From: an uncultured Saprospiraceae bacterium
GTDB taxonomy: Bacteria > Bacteroidota > Bacteroidia > Chitinophagales > Saprospiraceae
Direction: 5' to 3'
Assembly (NCBI GenBank): GCA_937959275.1
Contig: CALGLU010000059.1
Coordinates: 1 to 64,000, forward strand
DNA: 64,000 nucleotides
Shown: piece after piece, positions 1-8,982 of the stretch
Numbering within the stretch: the first letter of the stretch is position 1
How the letters are laid out: each line of letters begins with the position of its first letter
The notes under the pieces: generated by a model
What the model saw: the letters and a program-made list of their open reading frames with translations, nothing else
Databases searched by the model: none
What the model was told of the DNA's origin: nothing
Made by a program: the position numbers and the translations under genes

Positions 1-14
1 GTTAAGGAAATAGA

Positions 15-62
15 AGCGCTGAAAGTGCGACATTATTGTAGCGCGGTACGAAGTGCCGCGTG
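15..62. repeat. REP-like palindromic element
   Basis: Two small hairpins lie side by side. The first, at 15-30, is built on CTGAAAG with complementary flanks. The second, at about 42-60, pairs CGCGG with CCGCG around GAA. The string CTGAAAGTGCGACATTATTG closely matches CTGAAAGGACGACATCATTG at 14490-14509, so both appear to belong to one REP-like family. The rest of 1-258 holds no convincing gene. Confidence 0.45.
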
Positions 63-258
63 GAATGGTTAAAGAAAGTCTCCAATTGGCGGGATTTTTG
101 GTAAAAATCATGACAATTGGATTTTCAAATGATAATACCTCTAACACTAACGGATGTTGATACCTGGTCGTCTCTCGACCGAAGGGAGAGATATGCCATG
201 GTCATCTTATGTTGTCTGGCGTTTTATTTTTTTATTATAAAGTTTGAACGGGTATCAA

Positions 259-1191
259 TCATCTCCTCCACCTTATTATGGTTTCAATGCCCATCAATTC
301 TTCATCTATAAACTTCCTCATAAATTTGACTTCATCCCTCATCTTTGTTTTACCAATGACAACTGTCAAAGAATCATTTTTATTAGTTGATTTCTTCGGT
401 ACAAATACTGCAGAGTATCCATATGGAGGAATATTTCTTTCACAGGAATAGAGTAAACCTTCAGTCATCCTAATTGATTTTGCTTCCTTACACGGAAAGC
501 CCAGTTCAGTAAGCTTTGCTTGGAATAAACTGTATACTTTATAAGCATCCTTTTCAGCAAATTGATTTTCAATTAATTGACAAGTTATAATACCTTCCTT
601 TTCTGATTCCACTGGCAAATTACCTCCTCTTGTGTAAATCATTTCATTGGAACTTAATTTCGCAAGATCAAATTCTTCTTTTTCACTTGGTCGATCTGCT
701 TTTACCAAAGAAAATATTGCATTCTCTATTACATTAGCGTATCGAGTCTCATATTTGGCTAGACAAAATGCAGAGATCAAGTAATTTTTTCCCGAATCTG
801 AAAATGCGAATTTGAATTTTATTGTCCTTTTCCTATTATGATGAATCTTTGAATAGTATGCTTCTTCATCTCTTAGGAATTGGACTTCTTTCTCGACTAA
901 TAATTTCGCCTTTATTCTTTTTAATCTTTCTGGATCAAAATCTGATTTAATATCTGCAATGTTCATATCTGTCTCAGAAATACTAATTGAAGCATACGGT
1001 CCATCGCTTGTTTGGAATAATGTTGGCTTTGTCATTCTTTTGAAACTCACTGGTGGATCAAACCAATATCCGTAGCCTAAGTGTTCATGCAATTTCGTTT
1101 TTTCCGATAAAAGCTTTACTGGTGAACTTTCGGTACAACCTAAAATAATTGACATTATGCAAATAATCCAAATGTGATTTAAAATTTTCAT
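259..1191 (-). CDS. Hypothetical lipoprotein, 310 aa
   Basis: The product starts with a lipoprotein signal peptide: Lys at position 3, a hydrophobic stretch, and a lipobox IILGC with Cys19, so it should be lipid-anchored in the cell envelope. The mature part is charged, mostly alpha/beta in composition, with four or so scattered cysteines and no motif I recognise. It is transcribed alone, divergent from the large secreted protein at 1540. The 3-prime neighbourhood on this strand (1-258) contains only a REP-like element. No function can be assigned. The gene itself is supported by the long open frame, the ATG start and the signal peptide. Confidence 0.75.
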   Translation of the reverse strand: MKILNHIWIICIMSIILGCTESSPVKLLSEKTKLHEHLGYGYWFDPPVSFKRMTKPTLFQTSDGPYASISISETDMNIADIKSDFDPERLKRIKAKLLVEKEVQFLRDEEAYYSKIHHNRKRTIKFKFAFSDSGKNYLISAFCLAKYETRYANVIENAIFSLVKADRPSEKEEFDLAKLSSNEMIYTRGGNLPVESEKEGIITCQLIENQFAEKDAYKVYSLFQAKLTELGFPCKEAKSIRMTEGLLYSCERNIPPYGYSAVFVPKKSTNKNDSLTVVIGKTKMRDEVKFMRKFIDEELMGIETIIRWRR

Positions 1192-1539
1192 TTTAGCTAA
1201 TGATTGAATTTAAAATTTTTTAATACTTATAATTGATTTATGATTTTTCCATAATGGCAGACAACTAAACGACATTGGCTCCCGCCCTCTTTGCAAAGTC
1301 AACACCAGTCAACCCAGAGACCAGCGCAGACAATCGCCTTGAATTTACGTGGGCGGATTAGCCTTTAGGGCAAGGGCGCGCGATGAAAACTAAATAATTT
1401 CCTACCTTCGCAACAGAACAAGAGGAGCTGATTTATCACACAGTGTATGCCCATAGTATAAATCCCAAAAAAGACATAAACGATTAATTTTATTTGATGA
1501 CCGACTATAGTTCAGAACGATCATAAAAACGATTGACTT
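1192..1539. other. Intergenic region between divergent genes
   Basis: This 348-bp spacer separates two divergent genes and so must hold both promoters. A TACCTTCG string near 1401-1408 resembles the Bacteroidota -7 element TAnnTTTG for the rightward gene, but I see no clear -33 partner. No RNA gene or repeat is evident. Confidence 0.3.
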
Positions 1540-4143
1540 ATGAAACCAAAACTAACCATCCTAGCACTTTCAATACTTTGCTATTTGTGTTCTATGTTGC
1601 CATGCCACGCCCAGCTTGGCACAAAGCTCAAAAAATTTAATGAGTACTCTGAGACAGCACTAGACTTTCTAGATGAATACACAGATACGAGATCTTCATG
1701 TTTGGCAATGGGACTAAGTGAGGCCAAGTGTAATGAGGCTGCGGCCATATGTGCAACGTTTGATTTTGCTACCGGTAATGTACCGGGGCTTTTAGCAGAT
1801 TTTTTCAGAGAATTACAACTGTTCGATGTATTTAAACCTAGATGTGGAGATGACGAATGCTTTCAATGCTGCTACGCTGGCGGGAATTGCCATACCTCTT
1901 TTATAGGCTATCCAGTGCTCAATTGCAACACGAATTATGGGGCAGATGCAAGAGCAGCAGGTATCACCATCATTACTGGCGGAGAACCTGGCGATGCTTG
2001 TTTGTTTACACCACAGACCTGTGATCATGTGGCAATCTGCCATTACGATCGGTCTACCGAAGCGATAAATAATATAAACAATGACCCCAATCATATATTG
2101 AAATCTCAAGCTGCGCAAGAACAAAAATTATTACAATATGGGTCAGATTTACTTGATGTTTTAATTGAAGATTTTCTTAACAATGTCAATATCGGATCTA
2201 ACCTCAGCCAATCATTGGTTCCCGCAGGTTTTGACCCAAACGCGTCGAGAAATAGCAATGGTTTAGGTGATATTATTCTAGAAAATTATTCGTTTACAGA
2301 TTATTATAACCTATTGACATCAAGAGGGAGTCCGTATTGGAGAGAGTGGGTTGATAACTTATCGACGATCAATTTGGATAATGAAGCCTTTGGGATTTAT
2401 GATGACACCACAGGTGATTTTTTGCCCGCGCCTTCAAAATATAATTTTGTCAGGCAAATACTCTTTGCCAGAACATTGGCCTCTTTGCCCAATCAAATTG
2501 ACAGACTTAATTATACGGGTTCTTTTATCTGGGCTGATGATGCATTAGATGATTATGTCAGTACCATTGGAGATCCAACTGCTGTACTCGATCAGCAGAT
2601 GACGCCACTGGCAGAATACTTTTATAGAAATAATCCCAAAAATCAGGATTTCCGACTACTGACTGTTCCCTTACAAGGAGAAGAAGATTTAACTCATTTT
2701 TATGGAGGCTCCAATGTTGGCAAACCACCTGTCATCCAAACAAACTGGACCGAATTAACGAACAATGAAATAGAATTAACAGCAAGTATTTTTTCTCCTG
2801 GCACGCATGCTGACATCTACAATTTTGATGGTACAATCTATTGGGGCGATGGCACGGCAACCGACTTTGTGATGAGCGATATACTTGACACTAAATCCAT
2901 CAAACATGTGTATCCAGAAATGGGACAGTATCAAGCCGTGACGATCCTGCAAAATAGTTCAGGTCTTCGCTGTTTTAAAATGGATGCTTTAGCGCTGACG
3001 ACCAATGTCAGCAACCAACCTGCAGAATTTCCCATCTTAAATGAAATTAGTATTGCCTCTACGTCTTTATCTACAGGTGTATTTACCAATACAGAACAAA
3101 TAGGCATTGATATTTTAATTGGTGATAGTGCAAGTCAATTATTAAGTGGTCGGATTGTCCCTCAAACCCTTAACAATAATGCTTTTGAACTATACTATGA
3201 TATTAATATTCACAATTACAGTTTGATGGATATTGATACGATTTTCTTTCGGCCCTTATTAATCAATGATGATGGTGGCACATTTACCAGTTCACTATTT
3301 ATGTTTACAGATCCTCAGGGAAAAATTTATAATCCAGCGACAGATGAAGATGTTATCGTTTCCATGCCAGTTGATCTGACCACGATTCGATTATATGATG
3401 CTAACGGTGGGCTGATTAATGACCCAGAATTAATTATCTATAATCCTAGTAATAGTCGAACAGGCGTCTACATAGAAGACGATGATATCGATGTTGCCCT
3501 TATCGCCATCCCCATAGATAAAGCCTTATTAGCAGCTAATTATCTAACACCTTCATCGACCCCTTTAACGAATAATGCGACGTTTTTAGAAATGAAACCA
3601 AATCTATTTGAAGAGTACCAGTTGCCAAATTGCGACATAACAGCTGCTAACATGTCCCCGCAGACAACAGTCTCGCATGATGTAGAAATTATCACAAACG
3701 GCTCTGTTGAAAGCCCAGAGTCAATTGCCCTAATTGCCGAAAACAATGTGCAACTCTTAGAGAATTTTTGCGTGAATATAGGTGGCGAATTCCTCGCGGA
3801 TATAGGTATTTGTATGCAATCAGGTCCTGCATTGAGAAGTGCCGCTGCATCGACTCAACCAACAGACGTCCTATTCAGAATGCCAGATAAACTAGTCGAT
3901 GAGGCGACTTCATTTTATTTCTATTTACCGACAGACGATGCTGAAGTTAGCCTGACCTTGTATAGCATGATGAATCCTGATCAAAAGACAAGTATTATTG
4001 ATCAGGCGACTTACCCCAAAGGGCATCATCAATATAGGTTTAATAAAAATAAGCTTGTAGGCGGCAACTATCGTCTTGAATTCAAAGTGAATGATGACGT
4101 AAAAAAATCAATGATTTTAAAAGTTCTTGATCCAGTTAGGTAA
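1540..4143 (+). CDS. Large secreted protein with Cys-rich head and PKD-like domain
   Basis: An 867-aa exported protein of unknown function. Residues 1-24 form a Sec signal peptide ending in CHA before Gln. Residues about 90-170 are Cys-rich, including a CCYAGGNC cluster and about ten further cysteines, suggesting disulfides outside the cytoplasm. Around residues 400-470 a PKD-like immunoglobulin fold is suggested by YWGDG followed by a KHVYPEMGQY segment. The last 75 residues (YFYLPTDDAEVSLTLY, then a GG-Y-LEFKV pattern and a final LKVLD) resemble a FlgD-Ig or type IX secretion C-terminal domain, which would route it to the cell surface; this part is inference. It is monocistronic by context. 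Confidence 0.8.
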   Translation: MKPKLTILALSILCYLCSMLPCHAQLGTKLKKFNEYSETALDFLDEYTDTRSSCLAMGLSEAKCNEAAAICATFDFATGNVPGLLADFFRELQLFDVFKPRCGDDECFQCCYAGGNCHTSFIGYPVLNCNTNYGADARAAGITIITGGEPGDACLFTPQTCDHVAICHYDRSTEAINNINNDPNHILKSQAAQEQKLLQYGSDLLDVLIEDFLNNVNIGSNLSQSLVPAGFDPNASRNSNGLGDIILENYSFTDYYNLLTSRGSPYWREWVDNLSTINLDNEAFGIYDDTTGDFLPAPSKYNFVRQILFARTLASLPNQIDRLNYTGSFIWADDALDDYVSTIGDPTAVLDQQMTPLAEYFYRNNPKNQDFRLLTVPLQGEEDLTHFYGGSNVGKPPVIQTNWTELTNNEIELTASIFSPGTHADIYNFDGTIYWGDGTATDFVMSDILDTKSIKHVYPEMGQYQAVTILQNSSGLRCFKMDALALTTNVSNQPAEFPILNEISIASTSLSTGVFTNTEQIGIDILIGDSASQLLSGRIVPQTLNNNAFELYYDINIHNYSLMDIDTIFFRPLLINDDGGTFTSSLFMFTDPQGKIYNPATDEDVIVSMPVDLTTIRLYDANGGLINDPELIIYNPSNSRTGVYIEDDDIDVALIAIPIDKALLAANYLTPSSTPLTNNATFLEMKPNLFEEYQLPNCDITAANMSPQTTVSHDVEIITNGSVESPESIALIAENNVQLLENFCVNIGGEFLADIGICMQSGPALRSAAASTQPTDVLFRMPDKLVDEATSFYFYLPTDDAEVSLTLYSMMNPDQKTSIIDQATYPKGHHQYRFNKNKLVGGNYRLEFKVNDDVKKSMILKVLDPVR

Positions 4144-4198
4144 GGTGGTACTACATAAGTGAGGAGCTGGAGGACTTTTTAAAACACAACACTTCCAA

Positions 4199-4237
4199 TT
4201 GTACCATCATCTTGATCTCGCAAGCTGTGTCACAATT
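4199..4237. repeat. 39-bp dispersed repeat, copy 1
   Basis: Starting TTGTACC and ending CAAGCTGTGTCACAATT, this segment is nearly identical to 36101-36139, which also follows the 3-prime end of a gene. The first half recurs at 4447-4470. Confidence 0.6.
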
Positions 4238-4465
4238 GGTTTGCTTGGTCTGAGAGTCGATGCTCTTCACATTTCATTTTGTCAGAATCAGAATTTTCAG
4301 GATTTTCAGATTTGACGGATTCTAAACGAATAAAATCTTATCATCCTTTAATCCTGCGAACCTACCCGTAGAAATTCGGCAGACAGGTCCTGATTCAGAA
4401 AATCTTTCACATGACGCATGCATTTTGAAACACCATAATTCCAATTGTACCGTCATCCTGAGATC

Positions 4466-4686
4466 GATTCAGGATCTCATCATGGCACATAGCTTACCAT
4501 TATGCTGCCCAGGCTACTGATTTACCGGGGGCTCTTCACAAATCAGATTCTGAATCGAGTTCAGAATGACGCGCGCTTTTTTTTTTAATTTGATTCAGGA
4601 TCTCATCATGGCACGTAGCTTACCAGTGTCGTACCCAGATTACTAATCTACAAGGTCTTCACAAATCAGATTTTGAATCGAGCCTA
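4466..4686. repeat. Degenerate direct repeat, two copies of about 100 bp
   Basis: Copy A (4466-4566) and copy B (4592-4686) both start GATTCAGGATCTCATCATGG, share GTAGCTTACCA-like text, and end CTTCACAAATCAGATT followed by GAATCGAG. They are offset by 126 bp. The rest of the 4144-4822 spacer has no gene and looks like decayed repeat sequence. Confidence 0.6.
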
Positions 4687-4733
4687 CCTAATCCGCATAT
4701 TTGGAATCTTATCTATAAGCAAATTTATAAATT

Positions 4734-4755
4734 ATTCCATATTCGAATATGGAAT
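4734..4755. promoter_or_regulatory. Perfect 22-bp palindrome, probable operator of the HTH gene
   Basis: The half-site ATTCCATATTC is followed directly by its exact reverse complement. It lies 68 bp upstream of the HTH regulator gene. A second, imperfect copy (two mismatches) sits at 4799-4820, ending 3 bp before the ATG. Paired palindromes ahead of a small HTH gene are the usual autoregulation design of toxin-antitoxin operons. Binding itself is inferred. Confidence 0.7.
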
Positions 4756-4798
4756 ATATACCTCTATCTACTTGATATTCTGTGAATTATAATTTATT

Positions 4799-4820
4799 AT
4801 TGCATATTCGAATACGGAAT
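4799..4820. promoter_or_regulatory. Second, imperfect operator palindrome
   Basis: ATTGCATATTC followed by GAATACGGAAT repeats the palindrome at 4734-4755 with two mismatches between its arms. It covers the ribosome-binding region of the gene starting at 4823, so bound repressor would block both transcription and access to the start. Confidence 0.6.
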
Positions 4821-4822
4821 AT

Positions 4823-5359
4823 ATGAAGCAAAAACAAATTATATTATCGCCATTAGATATACTAATACTTTTAAAAATAATCTCACTAAAAGACAAGAAG
4901 TGGTTACAAATAGATCTCGCAGAGACACTAGGCATAAGTCAATCCGAAGTTAGTAAATCACTAAAACGACTGAAGACTTCATGGTTGCTTGCTCCAAATA
5001 ATTCTATTGTAATTATGAGAGATAATGTTCTAGAATTTCTTCGTTACGGTGTGAAATATAGTTTCCCTCAAAGGCCTGGTTCGATCGTTAGAGGAATACC
5101 CACAGCACACAGTGCTCCAGTCCTAAGCAATGAAATACTAAGTAGTGAAAATTATGTTTGGCCCTATGCTAAAGGTCAAACTAAAGGACAAAGTATCACA
5201 CCTTTGTATCCCACTGTACCAAAAGCGAGTCTCGATGATAAAAATCTATATGAATTGCTTGCTCTTATTGATGCAATAAGAATAGGGAATGCAAGAGAAA
5301 AAGAACTAGCATATAAAAAACTAAAAAAGAGAATAATACTTGGAGAATATAACAATTAA
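4823..5359 (+). CDS. Winged-HTH regulator, antitoxin-like partner of a nucleotidyltransferase
   Basis: A 178-aa protein. Residues about 8-60 form a MarR-like winged helix-turn-helix: a helix over LDILILLKII, then WLQIDLAETLGISQSEVSKSLKRLK, with GISQSEVSKSLKRL as recognition helix. The C-terminal half is charged and ends in a Lys-rich helix. The gene overlaps the next frame by 20 bp, and that frame encodes a nucleotidyltransferase (now broken), the organisation expected of a regulator/antitoxin plus NTase toxin module. Two palindromes upstream (4734-4755 and 4799-4820) are likely autoregulatory operators. The toxin-antitoxin role is inferred from organisation and is not proven. Confidence 0.75.
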   Translation: MKQKQIILSPLDILILLKIISLKDKKWLQIDLAETLGISQSEVSKSLKRLKTSWLLAPNNSIVIMRDNVLEFLRYGVKYSFPQRPGSIVRGIPTAHSAPVLSNEILSSENYVWPYAKGQTKGQSITPLYPTVPKASLDDKNLYELLALIDAIRIGNAREKELAYKKLKKRIILGEYNN

Positions 5360-5840
5360 CAAAGCCTTAGTAAAAGAAGTCGCAATTGCTTTGAAAGAAC
5401 TAAAAGAAGTCATGGTGTTTGTAGGAGGTGCAACCATCAGCTTATATACTGATGACTTAGCAGCACATGAAATACGACCAACCAGCGATATCGATATGAC
5501 TATAAAATTGACGCATAACTATGCTGAATAGGCGAAGTTTAACGAAAGGCTGTCTGAATTAGGATTCAATCCAAACCCAGAAGGTCATGCAATTTGCAGC
5601 TATAAATACAATAACATTAATGTTGATATACTGCCATCCGAAAGTGGCCACATGGGAAAAGCAAATAAATGGTATAAAGTTGGATTTAATAATATAAAAA
5701 CAGCAACAATAGAAGATGAGGAAATATCAATATTATCAGCTCCATGTTTCTTAGCAACTAAATTCGAGGCATTTAATAATAGAGGAACAGACTACAGAAC
5801 AAGTCATGATTTTGAAGATATTACTTATCAATTTACTTAG
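5340..5840 (+). pseudogene. Nucleotidyltransferase remnant with in-frame TAG and lost C-terminus
   Basis: One reading frame runs from a TTG at 5340 to TAA at 5838, broken by a single TAG at 5529-5531. Before the stop lies the NTase nucleotide-binding signature: FVGGATISLY, then TSDIDMTI with the two catalytic aspartates. After the stop come NVDILP (third carboxylate), SAPCFLATKFEAF and YRTSHDFEDI. All catalytic residues remain, so one base change plus readthrough would restore the core. The C-terminus is cut at about 5825, where a repeat also found at 10772 begins. In the family as I recall it, further helices follow SHDFEDI. Likely inactive. The second half could be re-initiated at the ATG at 5652, but that piece lacks the active site. 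Confidence 0.75.
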
Positions 5841-5897
5841 TTATAGAAATTGTCATTCCGGGGGAAGAGACAGCTGAGTCGAGGAAAACTGTCATTT
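5825..5897. repeat. 73-bp dispersed repeat, copy 1
   Basis: Starts TTATCAATTTACTTAGTT and ends GAGGAAAACTGTCATT. It matches 10772-10844 with essentially one mismatch before the last base. It begins exactly where the nucleotidyltransferase homology stops, so its arrival may have truncated that gene. It contains the widespread GTCATTCCG-GGAAG-CTGAGTCGAGGAA motif. Confidence 0.75.
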
Positions 5898-5901
5898 CGA
5901 G

Positions 5902-5954
5902 AAACGGATATTCGGGGTTTTCAACCTCGAATCAATACGATTGAAGTTCAGTCG
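5902..5954 (-). repeat. 53-bp repeat, inverted relative to copies at 39.0-39.2 kb
   Basis: The segment containing ATTCGGGGTTTTCAACCTCG is the reverse complement of 39189-39241 with about three mismatches, and of 39040-39090. It abuts the 73-bp repeat, so this spacer is a mosaic of dispersed elements. Confidence 0.7.
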
Positions 5955-6201
5955 TTTGCCTGGTCTTTTTCTAAGCTCATTGTCTCCAGAAAAAGCAAAA
6001 GATCCACTCTACAATTTTGAAGTGTTTACGGAAACAGTTAAAAAAACTATACATTCTTAGGGCTGATTAAAACGACTATCCATTCTCCTCGACCAAAAAC
6101 CCATTGTAGATTTGAGTGAGGCATTAAACATGACTCTTTCTTGAGCGATCGCACACAAATCTGCCATCAAAGGTAGGGAGCGGATGAAGATTCCTCAGTA
6201 C

Positions 6202-6256
6202 TGATTCGTGGATTCGTAATTCGTGGATTCGTAATTTGTGGATTGGTAATTCGTGA
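6202..6256. repeat. Short tandem repeat, about 16-bp unit
   Basis: About three to four degenerate copies of GATTCGTAATTCGTG occur in a row. The remaining sequence of 5955-6508 contains no gene I can support. Confidence 0.5.
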
Positions 6257-6508
6257 TTAGTGCTCTATCGTGTTCAAAATGTAGAGGGATGTGCTAATGG
6301 GATAAGCCATTCGACAATCTTGAAACCCTAAAAATCCTAAATCAGACAAATAAAGATAGTCTGCTGCTGAGTTAATGCGGTATGTATGTTGACATATTTA
6401 TATCACCGACAACGAATCAATATAAACGATTGCACAGCGTTAAAATAAATAATTGATGCTTCGTGCAGCGTTTTAGGCGTCACAGGTTTTTAAGAAGTAA
6501 AAAAGCTT

Positions 6509-8362
6509 ATGAAAATAGTAGATATCACAACATCGCGACTTTGCCTACTCATTGGCATCCTCAGTGTTCTTTTGTTGTCTTCATGTGCAGATGATGGATT
6601 TATAGAAAGCGAACCGCAGATCTTTCAGCTTCCGGAAGCACAAGAGTTGGTTTCCGCTACCTTATCAGGTCGCATCATAGATGAAGACGATCAACCGGTC
6701 ATGGGCGCTAATGTCGTGTACCTATCGGGAAGGACCCTTGTAGAAGTAGACACGGATGAGTTTGGTAGCTTCCTGATCGAGGACGTCTCTAACAATGGTA
6801 AAGCAGCATTTATCTCAGTGACTCAGCAGGGTAAGTTTGAGGCTTTCCGCAAATTTTCCTTAGTCCCTAATCGATACAACTATACAGAGGTGAAGATGCT
6901 TAATCGCACGGTGATCGGCTCTATTGACGCCTTAGAAGGTGGCCGGTTGACCATGAACAATCGATCTGCTATCGAACTTCCAAAGGGAGCTGTCGTGACG
7001 GCTGAAGGCAGCATATATGAAGGTGATGTCGATATAGCCATGTCATGGATAGACCCAAGTGGAGCTGATCTTGCACAGCGGATGATCGGTGATCTCAGTG
7101 GACTTGATGAAGATGGTAATTTTCGTTCGTTGTCTTCAATGGGGATGCTGCAAGTGGAGTTGTCTGATGCCGCAGGCAATGAATTGAATATCGGTCCAGG
7201 CGAAACGGCAGAGTTGACCTTTCCTATTCCAGCTTCATTGATGGATAAGGCGAAGTCGACAATACCGCTTTGGAGTTACAATGAAGATATCGGAACGTGG
7301 ATACAAGAAGGTACAGCTGATAAAAAAGGTGACTTCTATGTCGCTAGAGTGAGTCACTTCAGCAGTTGGAACGTTGACTATATGACAGATCCAATTGAGA
7401 TCTCTGGTAAGGTGTTGATACAAACTGAAGCTGGAGATGATACTGCAGGCTCTTATTTACAAGTCTATGTGTGTAGTGAGTTGATCGGTAGAAAGGGTGG
7501 TTGGTTATGTGATGATGGGTCATTTAGATTTTATAATTTTCCCAAGGGAGAGAAGTTTAGACTTAAAGTCTTGGATGCGTGTGGAGACGAGATATTTGGA
7601 GAGAGTTTTGGACCTTTACAAAATGACGAAGTGCTAGAAACAATAACTATTGATGCCAACCAGAATATGGTCAATGTAAAAGGTTTAGCATTGACATGTG
7701 AAGGTGAAGCGATAAGCAACGGTGCATTATCAATACAACTAGGTGATAAAAACTTCAGATACCCCATAGAGGATAATGGTGTTTTTGATTTTACAATTGA
7801 TTTCTGTAGTGAAGCATCTGCTGATATGACAGTGCTTGACTTAGATAATTTGTTCTCAGAAGAGATTGCAATCTCAGGCCAAGACCGAACAGTTGATGTG
7901 GGAGAGTTAAGACTTTGTGATGCCTTAAGCAACTTTATGTTGTTTCAAGTGAATGGAAGAGAAGCAAGTATATTTCAGCCTGTTAGAGTTGATATTGTTG
8001 AGGTAGATACCATTGGAGTTCGTTTTTATCAAGTGGATATCCTTAATGTTGCAAGTGAAACTGATATTGAGACAGATTCTGTCCTAGTACAACGTGCACT
8101 TATAACAATTAAGATCGATACAGAGACTTTAGAATTGGAAGGGGTAAGCTTGATATCTTTTACCGACGAGACATTCCTTTGTAGCATAGACCTTGATATT
8201 TCTACTGATGTGGTCTTGACCTTGACAGAAGTTGGCGTTGACTCAGGATCAGTAATTGCTGGAACACTTAGATCAACAGCAACTAGATGTTTTGACTGGT
8301 TCACTGGTGAATCCTTTGAAGGAGAAGTGATGGAAGGGGAGTTTAGCGTAATCGTAGACTAA
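6509..8362 (+). CDS. Lipoprotein with carboxypeptidase-regulatory-like domain
   Basis: A 617-aa envelope protein. The signal peptide has a lipobox LLSSC with Cys26. Residues about 50-130 form a CarboxypepD_reg-like beta sandwich (SGRIIDEDDQPVMGANVVYL, then VDTDEFGSFLIEDV). Residues about 140-290 (SAIELPKGAV, then a WSYNEDIGTW and ARVSHFSSWNVD) resemble the ZU5-like/GAIN-like region seen after such domains. The C-terminal half is beta-rich with repeated cysteines. It lies 86 bp upstream of an ECF-type sigma factor on the same strand, and a hairpin sits in the gap. It may be the surface or structural partner of that sigma locus. Function not known. Confidence 0.8.
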   Translation: MKIVDITTSRLCLLIGILSVLLLSSCADDGFIESEPQIFQLPEAQELVSATLSGRIIDEDDQPVMGANVVYLSGRTLVEVDTDEFGSFLIEDVSNNGKAAFISVTQQGKFEAFRKFSLVPNRYNYTEVKMLNRTVIGSIDALEGGRLTMNNRSAIELPKGAVVTAEGSIYEGDVDIAMSWIDPSGADLAQRMIGDLSGLDEDGNFRSLSSMGMLQVELSDAAGNELNIGPGETAELTFPIPASLMDKAKSTIPLWSYNEDIGTWIQEGTADKKGDFYVARVSHFSSWNVDYMTDPIEISGKVLIQTEAGDDTAGSYLQVYVCSELIGRKGGWLCDDGSFRFYNFPKGEKFRLKVLDACGDEIFGESFGPLQNDEVLETITIDANQNMVNVKGLALTCEGEAISNGALSIQLGDKNFRYPIEDNGVFDFTIDFCSEASADMTVLDLDNLFSEEIAISGQDRTVDVGELRLCDALSNFMLFQVNGREASIFQPVRVDIVEVDTIGVRFYQVDILNVASETDIETDSVLVQRALITIKIDTETLELEGVSLISFTDETFLCSIDLDISTDVVLTLTEVGVDSGSVIAGTLRSTATRCFDWFTGESFEGEVMEGEFSVIVD

Positions 8363-8394
8363 TGAAAGTAATTGTATCCCAATAACAGAATTTT

Positions 8395-8439
8395 AAACGC
8401 TAAGAAGCTTATTCGAAAGACGTAGGCATCTTGGCGTTT
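8395..8439 (+). terminator. Hairpin between lipoprotein and sigma gene
   Basis: AAACGCTAAGA (8395-8405) pairs with TCTTGGCGTTT (8429-8439) over 11 bp with one G-U pair, followed by TTTTAG. It can end the lipoprotein transcript. Because it stops 9 bp before the sigma-factor ATG it may also control translation or act as an attenuator. Confidence 0.5.
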
Positions 8440-8448
8440 TAGTGAAAA

Positions 8449-8982
8449 ATGAATATTCAACAAAGCATAGAACAATCAAAGAAAGGCGATAAGCTGGCTC
8501 AACGGATGCTCTTTGAGTTGACTTGTGGGTTTCTAAAAGCTGTTGCTCTGAGGTATGTTTTTGATGAGAGTGCTGTTGATGATATTCTACAAGAGACGTA
8601 CATCAGAATCTTTAAGAAAGTAGGCACATTTAACTATGTGAATGAAGCCGCAACCATGGGGTGGATGCGTCAGATCACTGCCATGGAGTCCATCCGGTTT
8701 ATTAAAAAGAATAACCGGTGGCATGAGCTATCTTCAGAAGGAGCAACAACAACGGTTAGTCAACCTCCTAAGGCATTTGAAGATGAGATGTATAAGGTGT
8801 TACAACGGCTACCTGTTAAGCAGCGTATTGTATTTAACATGGCAGCTATAGAAGGGTATAGCCATAAAGAGATCGCTGCACAATTAGACATAGCAGAGAG
8901 TTCTTCTCGATCATTATTGACACGTGCAAGATTCTATCTGCAAAACCAACTTAAAAAAAACGACAGCTATGAAAAAGTCTGA
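8449..8982 (+). CDS. ECF-type RNA polymerase sigma factor
   Basis: A 177-aa sigma-70 family protein of extracytoplasmic-function size. Region 2 is at residues about 18-75: LFELTCGFLKAVALRYV, then DDILQETYIRIFKKV, the usual DxxQExF-like core-binding element. Region 4 is at about 115-165: RLPVKQRIVFNMAAIEGYSHKEIAAQLDIAESSSRSLL, a helix-turn-helix for -35 recognition. It overlaps the next gene by 14 bp, so the two are translationally coupled, as sigma/anti-sigma pairs often are. The start ATG follows a hairpin. Its targets are unknown; autoregulation of this locus is likely but not shown. Confidence 0.9.
   Translation: MNIQQSIEQSKKGDKLAQRMLFELTCGFLKAVALRYVFDESAVDDILQETYIRIFKKVGTFNYVNEAATMGWMRQITAMESIRFIKKNNRWHELSSEGATTTVSQPPKAFEDEMYKVLQRLPVKQRIVFNMAAIEGYSHKEIAAQLDIAESSSRSLLTRARFYLQNQLKKNDSYEKV

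Noticed and set aside
117-311. 64-aa open frame on the plus strand
   Set aside because: It overlaps the 3-prime end of the better supported lipoprotein gene on the other strand and has no recognisable feature.
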